Source: Rhodanobacter sp. C01 (GTDB lineage: Bacteria > Pseudomonadota > Gammaproteobacteria > Xanthomonadales > Rhodanobacteraceae). From it: a stretch of DNA of 64,000 nt. The stretch's first letter is position 1. Every line of letters starts with the position of its first letter. The position numbers were made by a program, and so were the translations under genes. The notes beneath the pieces are model-generated. The model was not told the origin of the DNA. It saw only the letters and a list, made by a program, of their open reading frames with translations, and ran no database searches. This document shows positions 28,497 through 37,820 of this stretch, piece by piece. The stretch is from contig NZ_MUNR01000014.1 in NCBI RefSeq assembly GCF_002001045.1, forward strand, positions 434,001 through 498,000. Reading direction: 5' to 3'.

Positions 28497-28713
28497 TCCG
28501 TGAGCCGGGGCCGGAGCGGAAAAGCCTGCAAAGCCAAGCTTTTCGATTCGACGTGTGAGTTTCTATATCTACAAACGGTCAGAAGCGGACAACCGCCTCC
28601 GTGGACGAGGGACGCCCTTTACCACTAATTCTTGGGCGGATCGCTATTCATCCCTACACCTGCGGCATTGCGCCCGGAGAATCGCATGGAATCCGCCATG
28701 CCGATGCAAGGCC

Positions 28714-28740
28714 GGAAGGTGCTATTTCGTCGCACCTTCC
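28714..28740 (-). terminator. Stem-loop overlapping the end of the alpha/beta hydrolase gene
   Basis: GGAAGGTGC (28714-28722) pairs perfectly with GCACCTTCC (28732-28740) across nine bases that include the stop codon of the gene on the - strand. No T-tract follows, so it may act as a 3' stability hairpin or weak terminator. Confidence 0.35.
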
Positions 28741-30773
28741 CGTTTGCCCAGATACCAGTCGAGCTTCATCGTATCGTCCCAGTTCCTTCCCATCTTCGCG
28801 AGAAGGTCTTCGCGCTGGATCGGCAACAGGAATCGCTTCGCAATCGCGTTGTCGATGGACGCAGCAGCGGCTTTCATGAAGCCATCCCGGTTGCCGTAAC
28901 GTTCTTCAATCGACAGTCTGGGGTCGTGTACGGCCAAGCGTTCGTCACGCGTATGGGCGAACGGGATAAAAGCGCCGTTGAGGCCGGAAATGAAACCAAA
29001 ACGTGCGAGTTCCGGCGACTTCCAGTTCCAGGCAGTGTAGGTGCCCAGCGGTACCGAGGACATGGCGCCACGCCAGCCGCCCAGTTCGTTGCCGTCGTCA
29101 TCGACCGCAGGCACGAGCAGCGGATATCTTGCGCCGACATGCACCGGCTCGGTGATGATGCCTTCGCGCGCGTAGTCGTGGCCCATGCCAAGCTGCCACA
29201 ACGGCGGCGGATTGGCCGGCACACGGATCCCCGGAATCGCCGGGAATTTCAAGTCGGCCGCGGCGACGAGCGTGGAGCCCAGCACCGGTGCAATCGTCGG
29301 CGGCGGCGCGATCTTGTCGACCACCCACCGGCGAAGGTTCTCAAGCTGGGCATTCATGCCATCGGCCAGATCGACATTGGCATTGTAGGGATAGGCCGCT
29401 TCTTTGCCGGCTTCGGTGAACTGGCCTGGAAACTTCAGCGCATGCGGCACGCCAGCAAAGTAATAAAGCCGGCTGTCCGCTCCCAGCGCGATCCGCCGCT
29501 TGCCATCGGTAGTCGTCTGCAGCAGCGACGCGTTGCGCGCCCAGTATTCGGAGCTGCTGATGATGTACATGATCTTGGGTACGGTGTTGTCCTGCATTGC
29601 ACGGTCCAGCAGGCCGGAGTCGCCTTTGCCATCGATATCCGGCGTCGGAACATCGGCGAATGGATACAGGTCCACTGCGCGCGCGTCGCTCATCACCGAG
29701 TTGCCCGCCTCGCCAGGCAGTGCGTAACGGTGATTGAACGAGCCGCGGCCCGCTCCGGCGGTAGTAATGAGCATGCCGTCGAACACGCGCTGGCCGTCCG
29801 GGCCCGTGTTGAAGCCACGGTAGACGAAGTCGCGCAGGAAGCGTCCGCCTTGCGAATAGCCGAATGCGAAGACCGCGACGGCATCGCCGGAGCGATCGTT
29901 AATCCCGGCAGCAATGCGCCGGGTCTTCAGATACATCGCGAAATCGCGAAAAGCCGCCTCACCCAAGCCCATCACCGCCGCATCCTCACCCTCGTAGACG
30001 AGGCTGAAATACGTATCCGCTGCCGCAGGTTTGTCCAGCACGATGGCGCAACGAGCGTCGTTTTTCTTTTCTACCGACACTGCCGCAAAATGCCACGACT
30101 TGCGCGGCACCACGATGCCTGGATCGTGGAAATCGGCCAGCAAACGAAGCTCCGCTTTGCGCTGTTTTGCATCGTGCGCGCAGTAAAAGCCGTTGTATGC
30201 CAAATCGAATGTCTTGCGGTCTGGCGTCATGTCCTCGGCGGCAAAGGTTGCGCGCGCAGCACTGTGCACGTGCGCAACGGGAACCTGGAGGCCGAACTGA
30301 TCGGGTTCCTCTCTGGCCTGCCAACCCACCCACGCCAGCGTATAGCCAAGTTTGAAGAAGGTGGGATCCGTCAGCTCTTGCACCTTCTCCGGCGACATCA
30401 AGTCCAGCCCGTCCTTGGTTTCGAAGAAAACGCCGTCCATCTCCGTGCGTCCACGGTTTGCCACTTCGATCAGCGCCGTGTGATTGCTGCGCGCGGCATC
30501 GACAGGACGAATGATCACGAATGGGCCGGCATACTCGACCAGCCCGCGCGCATTGACCGGTGCAAAACGAATATCGGTGACATCACGCGCAGCTTTGCTG
30601 CGTGGATCGATGGCGTAATGGACGGTTCCGCGCAGAACTTCGTATGCGCCCACCTGCCCGAAGGTCTTTCCACCGACCCAAGGCTGCCGGCTGGTAACGT
30701 CAACAGACAAGACCTCAGCGTGTGCCAGCGACGAGGCGAGAACACAGGCAAGCAGTGCGATACGTTTCAGCAT
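28722..30773 (-). CDS. Secreted alpha/beta hydrolase-domain protein
   Basis: This 683-residue protein has a signal peptide (residues 1-19, ending AHA). The nucleophile elbow is GYSQGG at residues 305-310 (Ser307), followed by RFLRDFVYRGFN, the signature of the large bacterial alpha/beta hydrolase-domain family (Abhydrolase_10 type). The long N-terminal region with APVNARGLVEYAG is typical. Substrates of the family are largely unknown. It lies alone on the - strand in the segment between tldD and darP, with long spacers on both sides, which suggests acquisition as a separate unit. Confidence 0.8.
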   Translation of the reverse strand: MLKRIALLACVLASSLAHAEVLSVDVTSRQPWVGGKTFGQVGAYEVLRGTVHYAIDPRSKAARDVTDIRFAPVNARGLVEYAGPFVIIRPVDAARSNHTALIEVANRGRTEMDGVFFETKDGLDLMSPEKVQELTDPTFFKLGYTLAWVGWQAREEPDQFGLQVPVAHVHSAARATFAAEDMTPDRKTFDLAYNGFYCAHDAKQRKAELRLLADFHDPGIVVPRKSWHFAAVSVEKKNDARCAIVLDKPAAADTYFSLVYEGEDAAVMGLGEAAFRDFAMYLKTRRIAAGINDRSGDAVAVFAFGYSQGGRFLRDFVYRGFNTGPDGQRVFDGMLITTAGAGRGSFNHRYALPGEAGNSVMSDARAVDLYPFADVPTPDIDGKGDSGLLDRAMQDNTVPKIMYIISSSEYWARNASLLQTTTDGKRRIALGADSRLYYFAGVPHALKFPGQFTEAGKEAAYPYNANVDLADGMNAQLENLRRWVVDKIAPPPTIAPVLGSTLVAAADLKFPAIPGIRVPANPPPLWQLGMGHDYAREGIITEPVHVGARYPLLVPAVDDDGNELGGWRGAMSSVPLGTYTAWNWKSPELARFGFISGLNGAFIPFAHTRDERLAVHDPRLSIEERYGNRDGFMKAAAASIDNAIAKRFLLPIQREDLLAKMGRNWDDTMKLDWYLGKREGATK

Positions 30774-31498
30774 AACGATCTCCTCTTGTTTGAGTGGCGT
30801 GCGGTTGCGGGCACACGGAACCCCGAGCGGCGGCCCGTATATGACCTGTTGTGTTGCGCGTCGAGGGGTTAAAGCCCTGTAGCCCGCGGGTCAGATGCTT
30901 GCGTGACCCGGCCAGCGCCAGGTCTACCAAGCCGCTCCAAATTGCAGCGCGACCTGGGGTGACATGAGACGCATGTGGATCCATGGATGTGCGTGGATCG
31001 AACAGGCGTCAGATGGATCGGCGCCGGCAGCCTCCAACCAATCGCCAACCGATTGGGTCATCTCGGCCCTGTGTCCCATGGTCGACACTGGTCCCATGCG
31101 TCGGGATCCGTGATGCTGTGTTGTAGTGAACCATAACACCACATCGAGCGAGATCAACGAGGAACAGGCCATGACTGATGACCTACTTGCACATGGATGC
31201 TTGTCCGCGTGTCATGTAGGCCGCGTCGCGTTATATGGACAAATGAGCCGTATGGCCCTGGAGCCGATCGGCAGGTGCCAAGTGGGGTAGCCTCTATCTC
31301 TTCGGCTAGCTTTCTCTTTGGCAACCGCAAAGAGAAAGCAACTCGGCCTCCGCAGGAGGACGAAAGCTCTTGCTCCGAATGCGGCAAAAGCATCGCGCAC
31401 AGGGGTGCTTCTACACACGTCCACATAAAGCGGACGCCCCAGCCCTCAGCCGCAACATTCGCTTTCGGCTGATAGCGAACACGCACAAGATGGATCCA
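30774..31498. other. Long intergenic region with repeats, no gene seen
   Basis: About 725 bases separate the two secreted hydrolase genes. The first part should hold the promoter of the 28722-30773 gene. Around 30970-31020 there are several TGGATC words, and 31309-31339 carries a 12-base hairpin repeat followed by a degenerate CACAGGGGTGCTTCTAC REP-like end. No frame has a convincing ribosome-binding site or protein-like composition. Confidence 0.5.
31309..31339. repeat. 12-bp stem intergenic repeat (TTTCTCTTTG type)
   Basis: GCTTTCTCTTTG (31309-31320) pairs perfectly with CAAAGAGAAAGC (31328-31339) across a seven-base loop. It resembles the element at 28408-28443 in layout and lies on the other side of the same inserted hydrolase gene, about 2.9 kb away. 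Confidence 0.65.
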
Positions 31499-31530
31499 GG
31501 CATCGGGATGTCCGGGGACGTCCCGATGCC
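31499..31530 (-). terminator. Strong stem-loop after the proline iminopeptidase-like gene
   Basis: GGCATCGGGATGTCC (31499-31513) pairs with GGACGTCCCGATGCC (31516-31530) with a single G-T pair. It lies 14 bases beyond the stop of the - strand gene at 31544. No T-tract follows, so it may protect the 3' end or stop transcription with help. Confidence 0.45.
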
Positions 31531-31543
31531 GCCGTGCTCTGCG

Positions 31544-32725
31544 TTACTGATCGCGCGCAACTTCTGCTGGCGCCGCGTCCCCTGCTTTCTGAGCCAGCGG
31601 CAACGCGTCGGTTACCAGATGCATCAAGAAGCGGCCTGGTTGTTCCTGCATGATCATGTGGGCCGAGTCGGCAAACGTCACCAGTCGCTTCGACGGTGCA
31701 TGGATATCCCCGAACCACTTTTCCGTCAGATCGTGTGCCGTGGTGTAGTCGTGCTGTCCCACGAATACGATCACCGGGCAATCGAACCGTGTGGTGTGAT
31801 CGAAGTCGACAGCCAGCAGCGGCTGCAGCAAATGATTAAGCGAAAACAGACTGCCCTTGCCGATCGCGACGAGGTCCGCGTGGCTGTAATCGGGCGATAA
31901 CGACTCGGCATCGTCTTCGAACTGATAGTCCTGACGGCCATAGGCGAGGCCGCCGTAATACATCTCCCATTTGCTGCGCACGCCGATGTTGTCGAGGGTC
32001 AGCTTCGGGCCCGGGTAGGGGGCCATGGCTTTCAGCTCGCGCACCGCCTGTGCGTTGCCATGTGCCAGCGCCTCACGCAGGGCGAAGGAGTAGCCAACCT
32101 CTTCGTTGTGGCGTCCATTCACGACCTGCCCGACCGAGATATACGCGTAGAACCAATCCGGATGCAGCTGGGCCAGATGGACGCCAAGCACGGTGCCCCA
32201 GGAATGACCCAGCAGGAAGATTTTCCGCTTGCCATAGTGCTGACGCAGGTATTGCACGACCTGTGCAGCATCATCCGTCATGCCATCGACGGTCATGCCG
32301 GGCGCCATCGCCTGCTCTGAATTGGCTGCATAGGTTTTGCCGGCGCCTCGCTGATCCCACTGCACCACGGTGAAGTAATCCTCCCAGGGCGTCTGGAATG
32401 TATAGGCCTCCGGCATGGCTGGGGAAGCTGGACCACCGTGCAGGAACAGGAGGATCGGATTGCGCCGATCCTTGCCGCGAATCGACAGCCATTGGTCGAT
32501 GCCATTGATGCGCACCTTGATCCTTTCATCGACACCATTCGGCGAGACGATCTTGCGATTGCTCTCGAGGATCCGGGTGACCTCGTCGTGCGACATCAGG
32601 GGCGATTTGTCCTGGGTCGGCGCCGCCGCACTGGATGCAGCAGCGGGTGCTGTGGCAGAAGAGGCATGGTACGAGGCCATTCCGATGGCCACAGCCAGTA
32701 TGAAAAGAAGATGCGTGCGGAACAT
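31544..32725 (-). CDS. Secreted proline iminopeptidase-like alpha/beta hydrolase
   Basis: This 393-residue protein has a signal peptide (about 24 residues) then an Ala/Ser-rich linker. The oxyanion motif LFLHGGPASPAM and the nucleophile elbow GHSWGT (Ser175) place it in the proline iminopeptidase (S33-like) branch; HDYTT and SAHMIMQEQ give candidate acid and histidine regions. The exact substrate is not readable. The ATG at 32725 is preferred over one two codons upstream only weakly. With the 28722 gene it forms the cargo between tldD and darP. Confidence 0.82.
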   Translation of the reverse strand: MFRTHLLFILAVAIGMASYHASSATAPAAASSAAAPTQDKSPLMSHDEVTRILESNRKIVSPNGVDERIKVRINGIDQWLSIRGKDRRNPILLFLHGGPASPAMPEAYTFQTPWEDYFTVVQWDQRGAGKTYAANSEQAMAPGMTVDGMTDDAAQVVQYLRQHYGKRKIFLLGHSWGTVLGVHLAQLHPDWFYAYISVGQVVNGRHNEEVGYSFALREALAHGNAQAVRELKAMAPYPGPKLTLDNIGVRSKWEMYYGGLAYGRQDYQFEDDAESLSPDYSHADLVAIGKGSLFSLNHLLQPLLAVDFDHTTRFDCPVIVFVGQHDYTTAHDLTEKWFGDIHAPSKRLVTFADSAHMIMQEQPGRFLMHLVTDALPLAQKAGDAAPAEVARDQ

Positions 32726-33015
32726 GGCCAACGAAGTTCTCCTTGTGTGGATATCTGGTAACCCACCGTGCCCATCGAAACCGGCGAAAGTGGGAGTGAC
32801 GACAACTCATGCGCGCATGCGAACACGATGTCGTTGTATCCAGATGGAGCAAGCCATATGCCAACGGGAGATGCGTGGTTGACGCCAGTCAATGCAAGAG
32901 TTTGATGACTGGCTGGGCATACGTGTCCGCGTCCGCGGACAGGTTTGCGGACGTCCGGCCAGTGCGTGCTGGCAGACGCCGGGATGTCCGGCGTGGGGCG
33001 ATAGTTGACGCCTGA

Positions 33016-33570
33016 TTACGCCTCGATCGAACCGTCTTTCTGATTCAGATCTTTCAACAACTGAAAAATCTCCCGATACGCCCTCGGCGGCTTGTTCGGC
33101 GTGTCCTTCTCGACGCGTGCCTGCCGTACCAGCGAACGCAGGTGCTGGCGATCGACCTGCGGATGCTCGGCAATCAGTTCAGAAAGTGCGCTTTCGTCTT
33201 CGGCGACCAACCGGTCACGCATCGCTTCAAGGCGGTGCATCGCGGCGGTTTCCTGGCGCTGCTTTTCACGGTTCTCGCCGAGTTCGGCGCGCACCGAGGC
33301 GAAGTCTTCCTCGCCGTAGCGGCGCATCACCTTGGCCAGGAAAGCCATCTGGCGCTTGCGCGCGATGTGCGCGGTGATGCGGCGGGTCACGTCGATTTCG
33401 CGGCGAACGTCTTCCGGCAAGTCGAGCTTGGCCAGCCGGCTTGGCTGTAGTTCGATCAGCTGGTGCGCCAGCGCCAGCATGGCGAGTGCCTCCCGGCGCT
33501 GCTGGGTACGGCTGGGACCGTAGTCCGCCTCGTCGAGTTCGGTCTGGTTGCGGCTGCGGCTCGGGCTCAC
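33016..33570 (-). CDS. darP: Dual-action ribosomal maturation protein DarP (YjgA)
   Basis: This 184-residue charged protein matches the YjgA/DarP (DUF615) family: LPEDVRREIDVTRRITAHIARKRQ (as LPEDVRREI and TAHIARKRQ), YIGKLMR-equivalent FLAKVMRR and the C-terminal YREIFQLLKDL. It assists late 50S assembly. An ATG-type start is absent at the very end of the frame boundary, but the given start yields the expected length (183 in E. coli). It is divergent in neighbourhood from pmbA, with which it is commonly paired. Confidence 0.9.
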   Translation of the reverse strand: MSPSRSRNQTELDEADYGPSRTQQRREALAMLALAHQLIELQPSRLAKLDLPEDVRREIDVTRRITAHIARKRQMAFLAKVMRRYGEEDFASVRAELGENREKQRQETAAMHRLEAMRDRLVAEDESALSELIAEHPQVDRQHLRSLVRQARVEKDTPNKPPRAYREIFQLLKDLNQKDGSIEA

Positions 33571-33599
33571 GGTTTCAATTCCAGAAGATGGATCGTGGA

Positions 33600-33854
33600 T
33601 CAGGTGTGGTCGTCGTCATTGGCCGGTTCGGCCGGCTCGTGATCAGCTTGTTCCAGCGCGAAACGGGCGATCGGTTCGCCATCCAGCTCGATGGTTTCGC
33701 TGAACATCGCTGCAGGGCGTACCCACAAGCCGCGATCGCCGTAGAGCGCCTGGTAGACCACCAGCGGTTCCAGCGTTTCGCTGTGATGGGCGGTGCCCAG
33801 CACGCGGTAGCGCTGGCCCTTGTAGTGACGATAGATGCCGGCGGTGGGTTGCAT
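33600..33854 (-). CDS. DUF1653-family protein
   Basis: This 84-residue protein begins MQPTAGIYRHYKGQRYRVLG, the characteristic start of the DUF1653 family, followed by SETLEPLVVYQALYGDRGLWVRP (SETLEPLVVYQ and GLWVRP). The function of the family is unknown; members are small single-domain proteins. The C-terminus is acidic (NDDDHT). The frame opens 24 bases earlier, but ATG at 33854 matches the family. It precedes darP on the same strand with a 29-base gap, so the two may be co-transcribed. Confidence 0.85.
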   Translation of the reverse strand: MQPTAGIYRHYKGQRYRVLGTAHHSETLEPLVVYQALYGDRGLWVRPAAMFSETIELDGEPIARFALEQADHEPAEPANDDDHT

Positions 33855-33959
33855 GGCGTACTCCGCAGCTCTTTGCATTTCATCGCCGCGGCCCCATGTC
33901 GGAGGTCCAGCGGTCGCGAACCGCCTATTCTACCCGCCTAACCCCCAGGAAAGCCCAAC

Positions 33960-35327
33960 GTGAGCGAAGTCGCCATCAGCCAGGACCGCAGCCTGTACGA
34001 ACTTGACCGGCTGGCCGAGCTGGCCGAGGACGTGATCCGCCGCGCGCGAGCCGCCGGGGCCAGCCAGGCCGAGGTGGCCGCCAGCATCGACACCGGGCTG
34101 AGCGTCAACGTGCGGATGGGCGAAGTGGAGACGGTCGAGCATACCCGCGACCGCGGTTTCGGGCTTACCGTGTATTTCGGCCAGCGCAAGGGCTCGGCCA
34201 GCACCGCCGACCTGCACCCGGATTCGATTCAGGCCACGCTGAATCAGGCCTGCGCGATCGCGCGCTATACCGAGGCCGATCCGGCAGCGGGTCTGGCCGA
34301 CGCTTCGCGCATGGCGACATCGTTTCCCGATCTCGACCTGTGGCATCCGTGGGACATCGACACCACGCGTGCGATCGAGCTGGGCATCGAGATCGAGGAT
34401 GCCGGCCGCGCGCATGCCGGCATCAGCAATTCCGACGGCGCCAGTGTGCAGGCTGGGCAGGGCGTGTCGGTCTACGCGAACTCGCACGGTTTCGTCGGGC
34501 GCGAGCGTGGCACGCGGCATTCGTTGTCACTGGCGCTGATCGCCGGTGACGAGGACGGCATGCAGCGCGACTACTGGTACGACAGTGTGCGCGCGGCCGG
34601 TGATTTCATCAGTGCGAAGGCGCTGGGCGACAGGGCCGCCGAACGCACGCTGGCGCGCATGGGCGCGCGCGGCCTGTCGACGCGGCAGTGCCCGGTGCTG
34701 TTTGTACCGGAGCTGGCGCGTGGCTTGATCGGCCATCTGCTCAGCGCGGTCAGTGGCGGTGCACTGTATCGCCAGGCCAGCTTTCTGCTCGACCACATTG
34801 GCAAGCCGGTGATGCCGGCGTGGCTCAACATCCATGAGCGGCCGCATCTGCAGCGCGGCCAGGGCTCCGGCAATTTCGACGCCGAAGGCGTGGCTACCCG
34901 CGACAGCACCTTGATCGACGGCGGCGTGCTGGCGCGCTACGTGCTGGGCAGCTATTCGGCGCGCAAGCTGGGGCTGGAATCGACCGGCAACGCCGGCGGC
35001 ATCCACAACCTGATTGTCGAACCGGGCAGTGCCGATCATGCGCGGGACGACTTTGCCGGCATGCTGCGCCGGATGGGCACCGGCCTGCTGGTGACCGAGG
35101 TAATGGGGCAGGGCGTGTCCACCATCACCGGCGATTATTCGCGCGGCGCGGCCGGCTTCTGGGTCGAGAACGGACAGATCGCGTATCCGGTGGAAGGGAT
35201 AACCATTGCCGCAAACCTGCGCGAGATGTTCAGCGAGATCGTGGCGGTGGGTACCGACGTCGATCCGCGCTCGCACCTGCTGACCGGCTCGATCCTGCTG
35301 GAGCGGATGACGGTGGCCGGCGAGTAA
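33960..35327 (+). CDS. pmbA: Metalloprotease subunit TldE/PmbA
   Basis: This 455-residue protein is the partner of TldD. It lacks the HEAIGH zinc motif, as expected for TldE. Family regions include GFGLTVYFGQRKGSAST (residues about 62-78), the GLSTRQCPVLF segment and RGAAGFWVENGQIAYPVEGI split around GFWVENG and YPVEGIT. The start is GTG with AGGAAAG upstream; length matches E. coli (450). It is on the same strand as tldD but 5.7 kb away. The protein pair acts in the cytoplasm on unfolded or modified peptides. Confidence 0.95.
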   Translation: MSEVAISQDRSLYELDRLAELAEDVIRRARAAGASQAEVAASIDTGLSVNVRMGEVETVEHTRDRGFGLTVYFGQRKGSASTADLHPDSIQATLNQACAIARYTEADPAAGLADASRMATSFPDLDLWHPWDIDTTRAIELGIEIEDAGRAHAGISNSDGASVQAGQGVSVYANSHGFVGRERGTRHSLSLALIAGDEDGMQRDYWYDSVRAAGDFISAKALGDRAAERTLARMGARGLSTRQCPVLFVPELARGLIGHLLSAVSGGALYRQASFLLDHIGKPVMPAWLNIHERPHLQRGQGSGNFDAEGVATRDSTLIDGGVLARYVLGSYSARKLGLESTGNAGGIHNLIVEPGSADHARDDFAGMLRRMGTGLLVTEVMGQGVSTITGDYSRGAAGFWVENGQIAYPVEGITIAANLREMFSEIVAVGTDVDPRSHLLTGSILLERMTVAGE

Positions 35328-35456
35328 GCTGCTGCAAGTTTCCACCCCTGCCGCAAGTTCACTCGGCAAGTCGCCAAAGGCTTGCTAGCATCCATCTCAC
35401 CGGCGCCAGGCCGGCCAGCCGTCAATTGACAAGCTGTCGACTTTGAGGAGATGCGC

Positions 35457-35894
35457 ATGAGCGTTCCACCCGAGTCCGTCATTCCGCCTTCGCCCGACGA
35501 ACCTGCGCAGGCCGGGCTTGCTCCGGCTGACCAGCGCCAGTGGGCGATGTTCGCGCATCTGTCCGCGTTGCTCGGTGCCATTCTTACCGGTCCATTCGGT
35601 CATGGCTGGGGTTGCTTCATCGGCCCACTGATCATCTGGCTGGTGAAGAAGGACACCATGCCGTTCGTCGATGACCAGGGCAAGGAGGCGTTGAACTTCA
35701 ACATCACGGTGGCGATCGCGTTCCTGGCACTGCTGCTGTTGTCGGTCGTGACGTTCGGCATCGGCCTGTTCATCGCGATTCCGCTATGGGTGATCATCGG
35801 TATCGCTTGGCTGGTACTCACCATCATCGCGGCGATCAAGGCGAATGAGGGAGTGCGTTACCGCTATCCGTTCACGTTGCGACTGATCAAGTAG
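35457..35894 (+). CDS. DUF4870-family small membrane protein
   Basis: The 145-residue protein has three to four hydrophobic segments and the DUF4870 features QWAMFAHLSALLGAI, DTMPFVDDQGKEALNFN and KANEGVRYRYPFTLRLI. The family is related in fold to Tic20-like membrane proteins; its role is unknown. Two ATGs exist (35451, 35457). I prefer the second because GAGGAG lies at a proper distance from it. A perfect 19-base hairpin follows the stop. Confidence 0.88.
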   Translation: MSVPPESVIPPSPDEPAQAGLAPADQRQWAMFAHLSALLGAILTGPFGHGWGCFIGPLIIWLVKKDTMPFVDDQGKEALNFNITVAIAFLALLLLSVVTFGIGLFIAIPLWVIIGIAWLVLTIIAAIKANEGVRYRYPFTLRLIK

Positions 35895-35907
35895 TCCGGC
35901 GTTTTCC

Positions 35908-35949
35908 GCCCAACAGAAAAGCAGCCATTCGGCTGCTTTTCTGTTGGGC
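35908..35949 (+). terminator. Perfect 19-bp hairpin after the DUF4870 gene
   Basis: GCCCAACAGAAAAGCAGCC (35908-35926) pairs without mismatch with the arm at 35931-35949 across ATTC. The T-run is inside the descending arm (CTTTTCTG). It lies 14 bases after the stop codon. Despite the lack of a trailing T-tract, it is the strongest local hairpin and the likely transcript end. Confidence 0.7.
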
Positions 35950-36176
35950 AAACCAGCGGGTTGTCGGAGCGGCACGGGCATCTGCAGGACTGGTCATTGA
36001 GGCCATCCAATAGCACAGGCATTGGATGGCATAACGCAGCCTCTTTCCAATAGACTCGGCTGGTTTTCACTGGTCGACCAACCCGGCGACCGCGCATGAA
36101 TTCAGGGGTGTAGACGAAGGCAAGGGGATCCCGTTCGCGGGAGTGGGCACCAATCCATAGGCAAGGGGAAATATTC

Positions 36177-36539
36177 ATGGGTTTCTTTGACTGGTATCTG
36201 AAGTGCATCAAGAACCATTACGCGGATCTCGATGGGCGCGCCCGACGTACCGAATACTGGATGTTCTATCTAGTCAACCTGATCATCGTGATCGTGCTGG
36301 CACTCATCTCAAGGGCTATGGGATCTCAGGTGCTCAGCACGTTGTATGGCTTGGCGGTGCTGGTGCCACACATTGCGGTGGCTGTGCGTCGCCTGCATGA
36401 CACAGGGCGCACGGGCTGGTGGTTGCTGATTGCGCTGATCCCGGTGATCGGCTGGATCTGGATCATCGTGTTGCTTGCCACCAACGGGGATCAGGGTTCT
36501 AACCAGTACGGCGCCGACCCGAAAGAGGGCGTGGCCTGA
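36177..36539 (+). CDS. DUF805-family small membrane protein
   Basis: This 120-residue protein has the DUF805 features: WYLKCIKNHYADLDGRARR (residues about 6-24), RRTEYWMF, and the VRRLHDTGRTGWWLLIALIP motif around residues 70-90. It has about three hydrophobic segments; function is unknown. The chosen ATG has AGGGGA upstream. The gene stands alone between two terminators; the 282-base gap upstream of it shows no gene. It is convergent with ispA. Confidence 0.9.
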   Translation: MGFFDWYLKCIKNHYADLDGRARRTEYWMFYLVNLIIVIVLALISRAMGSQVLSTLYGLAVLVPHIAVAVRRLHDTGRTGWWLLIALIPVIGWIWIIVLLATNGDQGSNQYGADPKEGVA

Positions 36540-36572
36540 AGGTCTGATCAGGTTGGAACTCCGGTTTGAATG

Positions 36573-36594
36573 GGGCGGCGCAAGCCGCCCTTTT
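36573..36594 (+). terminator. Intrinsic terminator after the DUF805 gene
   Basis: GGGCGGC (36573-36579) pairs with GCCGCCC (36584-36590) around GCAA, followed directly by TTTT. It lies 33 bases after the stop and touches the stop codon of ispA on the other strand. Confidence 0.75.
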
Positions 36595-37526
36595 CAATGC
36601 GCGCGGTGGGCGGCGTAACGCGCCAGCTCGGCCAGCAGCGACCCTTGCTCACCGAATGACGCGATCGCGGCCAGCGCAGTCTCGGTCAATTCCGTCAACC
36701 GGGCGCGCGAAGAATCAACGCCGATGATCGAGGGGAAGGTCGGCTTGTCGGCAGCGGCGTCCTTGCCGGCGGTCTTGCCGATCACCGCCGATTCGCCTTC
36801 CACATCGAGGATGTCATCGCGTACCTGGAATGCCAGGCCGACGGCGTGGGCATAGCGGTCCAGCGCATCCAGCGTGTCCGCATCGGCGCCGGCGATAAGC
36901 GCACCCAGCTGCACCGAGGCGCGAATCAGCGCGCCTGTCTTGCAGGCATGCATGTGCTCAAGCTCGACCAGGGTCAGCTTGCGGCCGACCGCGGTCAGGT
37001 CGAGCGCCTGGCCGCCGGCCATGCCTTCGGCGCCGCAGGCGCGACCGAGCGCGTGCAGCATGGCCACGACGGTTGCCGTATCGACCTGCTGTGTTGTGTC
37101 GTTCGCGAGAAGCTCGAACGCCAGCGCCTGCAGCGCATCGCCAGCGAGGATCGCCATCGCCTCGCCGTAGACGATGTGGCAGGTCGGCCGGCCGCGACGC
37201 AGGGCATCGTCGTCCATCGCCGGCAGGTCGTCGTGTACCAGCGAGTAGGCGTGGATCAGCTCGACCGCGCAGGCAGCTGCATCGAGTGCCGCTTTATCCG
37301 TGCCGAGGGCGTGGGCTGCGGCATAGACCAGCAAGGGGCGCAGCCGCTTGCCTCCGCCGAGTACGGCGTAGCGCATCGCGTGATGCAGTTCGACAGGGGA
37401 TTGTTCGGCCGGCGGCAGGCTGCAGTCCAGCGCCTGTTCGGCACGGATGATCAAGGCTTGCAGGGCAGGGCCGAGCTCGGCTGATTCAGAGTTCGGGTTC
37501 AAACGGTTCGGCGTTTTCGGGAGCAT
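36594..37526 (-). CDS. ispA: Farnesyl diphosphate synthase (geranylgeranyl-type prenyltransferase family)
   Basis: This 310-residue enzyme condenses isopentenyl and dimethylallyl diphosphates to C15. It has the first Asp-rich motif DDLPAMDDD (residues 99-107), the substrate Arg-Lys GGGKRLRP (57-64) and the second Asp motif DDILD near residue 240. The ATG at 37526 lies inside xseB, overlapping its end by about 40 bases, so translation is coupled. dxs, often next, is not here. Its product feeds UppS, whose gene is about 20 kb away in the same block. Confidence 0.94.
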   Translation of the reverse strand: MLPKTPNRLNPNSESAELGPALQALIIRAEQALDCSLPPAEQSPVELHHAMRYAVLGGGKRLRPLLVYAAAHALGTDKAALDAAACAVELIHAYSLVHDDLPAMDDDALRRGRPTCHIVYGEAMAILAGDALQALAFELLANDTTQQVDTATVVAMLHALGRACGAEGMAGGQALDLTAVGRKLTLVELEHMHACKTGALIRASVQLGALIAGADADTLDALDRYAHAVGLAFQVRDDILDVEGESAVIGKTAGKDAAADKPTFPSIIGVDSSRARLTELTETALAAIASFGEQGSLLAELARYAAHRAH

Positions 37527-37743
37527 CGGGGTCAAGCAGCAGACGGACGCGCAATTCGGCCTGCTGCAGCGACTGCTGGCAATGACGATAGAGGCCGATG
37601 CCGCGCTCGAACGAGGTGAGTGATTCGTCGAGGCTCATCTCGCCGCCTTCCATCTTCGCGACCAGCTGCTCCAGCTCGTCGAGGGAGTGTTCGAAGTCGG
37701 CGACGGGAGGGGTCTTGCCGGATGCGGGAGCGGTCTTGGCCAT
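37486..37743 (-). CDS. xseB: Exodeoxyribonuclease VII small subunit
   Basis: This 85-residue protein contains the XseB core [26 protein letters not shown] ([12 protein letters not shown] and GEMSLDESL) and [19 protein letters not shown], an all-helical small subunit that complexes with XseA to degrade single-stranded DNA. The ATG at 37743 (MAKTAPA) is preferred over one three codons upstream. The partner xseA is not in this window. It overlaps ispA, as in many bacteria. Confidence 0.93.
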   Translation of the reverse strand: MAKTAPASGKTPPVADFEHSLDELEQLVAKMEGGEMSLDESLTSFERGIGLYRHCQQSLQQAELRVRLLLDPDAPENAEPFEPEL

Positions 37744-37820
37744 GGCCCGCAACGCTAGCGCAGCGGCCGCGCGGAATCAATCGGCGCAAGATCGCAGGAG
37801 GGCTATTGGCGTGACCTGGA

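Larger units (their letters stand above)
28284..28713. other. Repeat-rich non-coding spacer after tldD
   Basis: This 430-base spacer holds three hairpin elements listed separately (28324-28347, 28408-28443, 28471-28496). The remaining sequence to the end of the alpha/beta hydrolase gene has no convincing gene; short frames lack ribosome-binding sites. It forms the left border of the segment that separates tldD from darP and pmbA. Confidence 0.6.

Noticed and set aside
28632..30872. A 746-codon frame on the + strand over the secreted hydrolase gene
   Set aside because: The opposite strand encodes a signal peptide and a GYSQGG nucleophile elbow. The + frame shows no domain.
32886..33015. GTCCGCG/CGCGGAC-rich inverted stretches upstream of the hydrolase at 31544-32725
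   Set aside because: Several short overlapping palindromes occur, but none stands out from the local GC-rich sequence and no operator family is recognisable.
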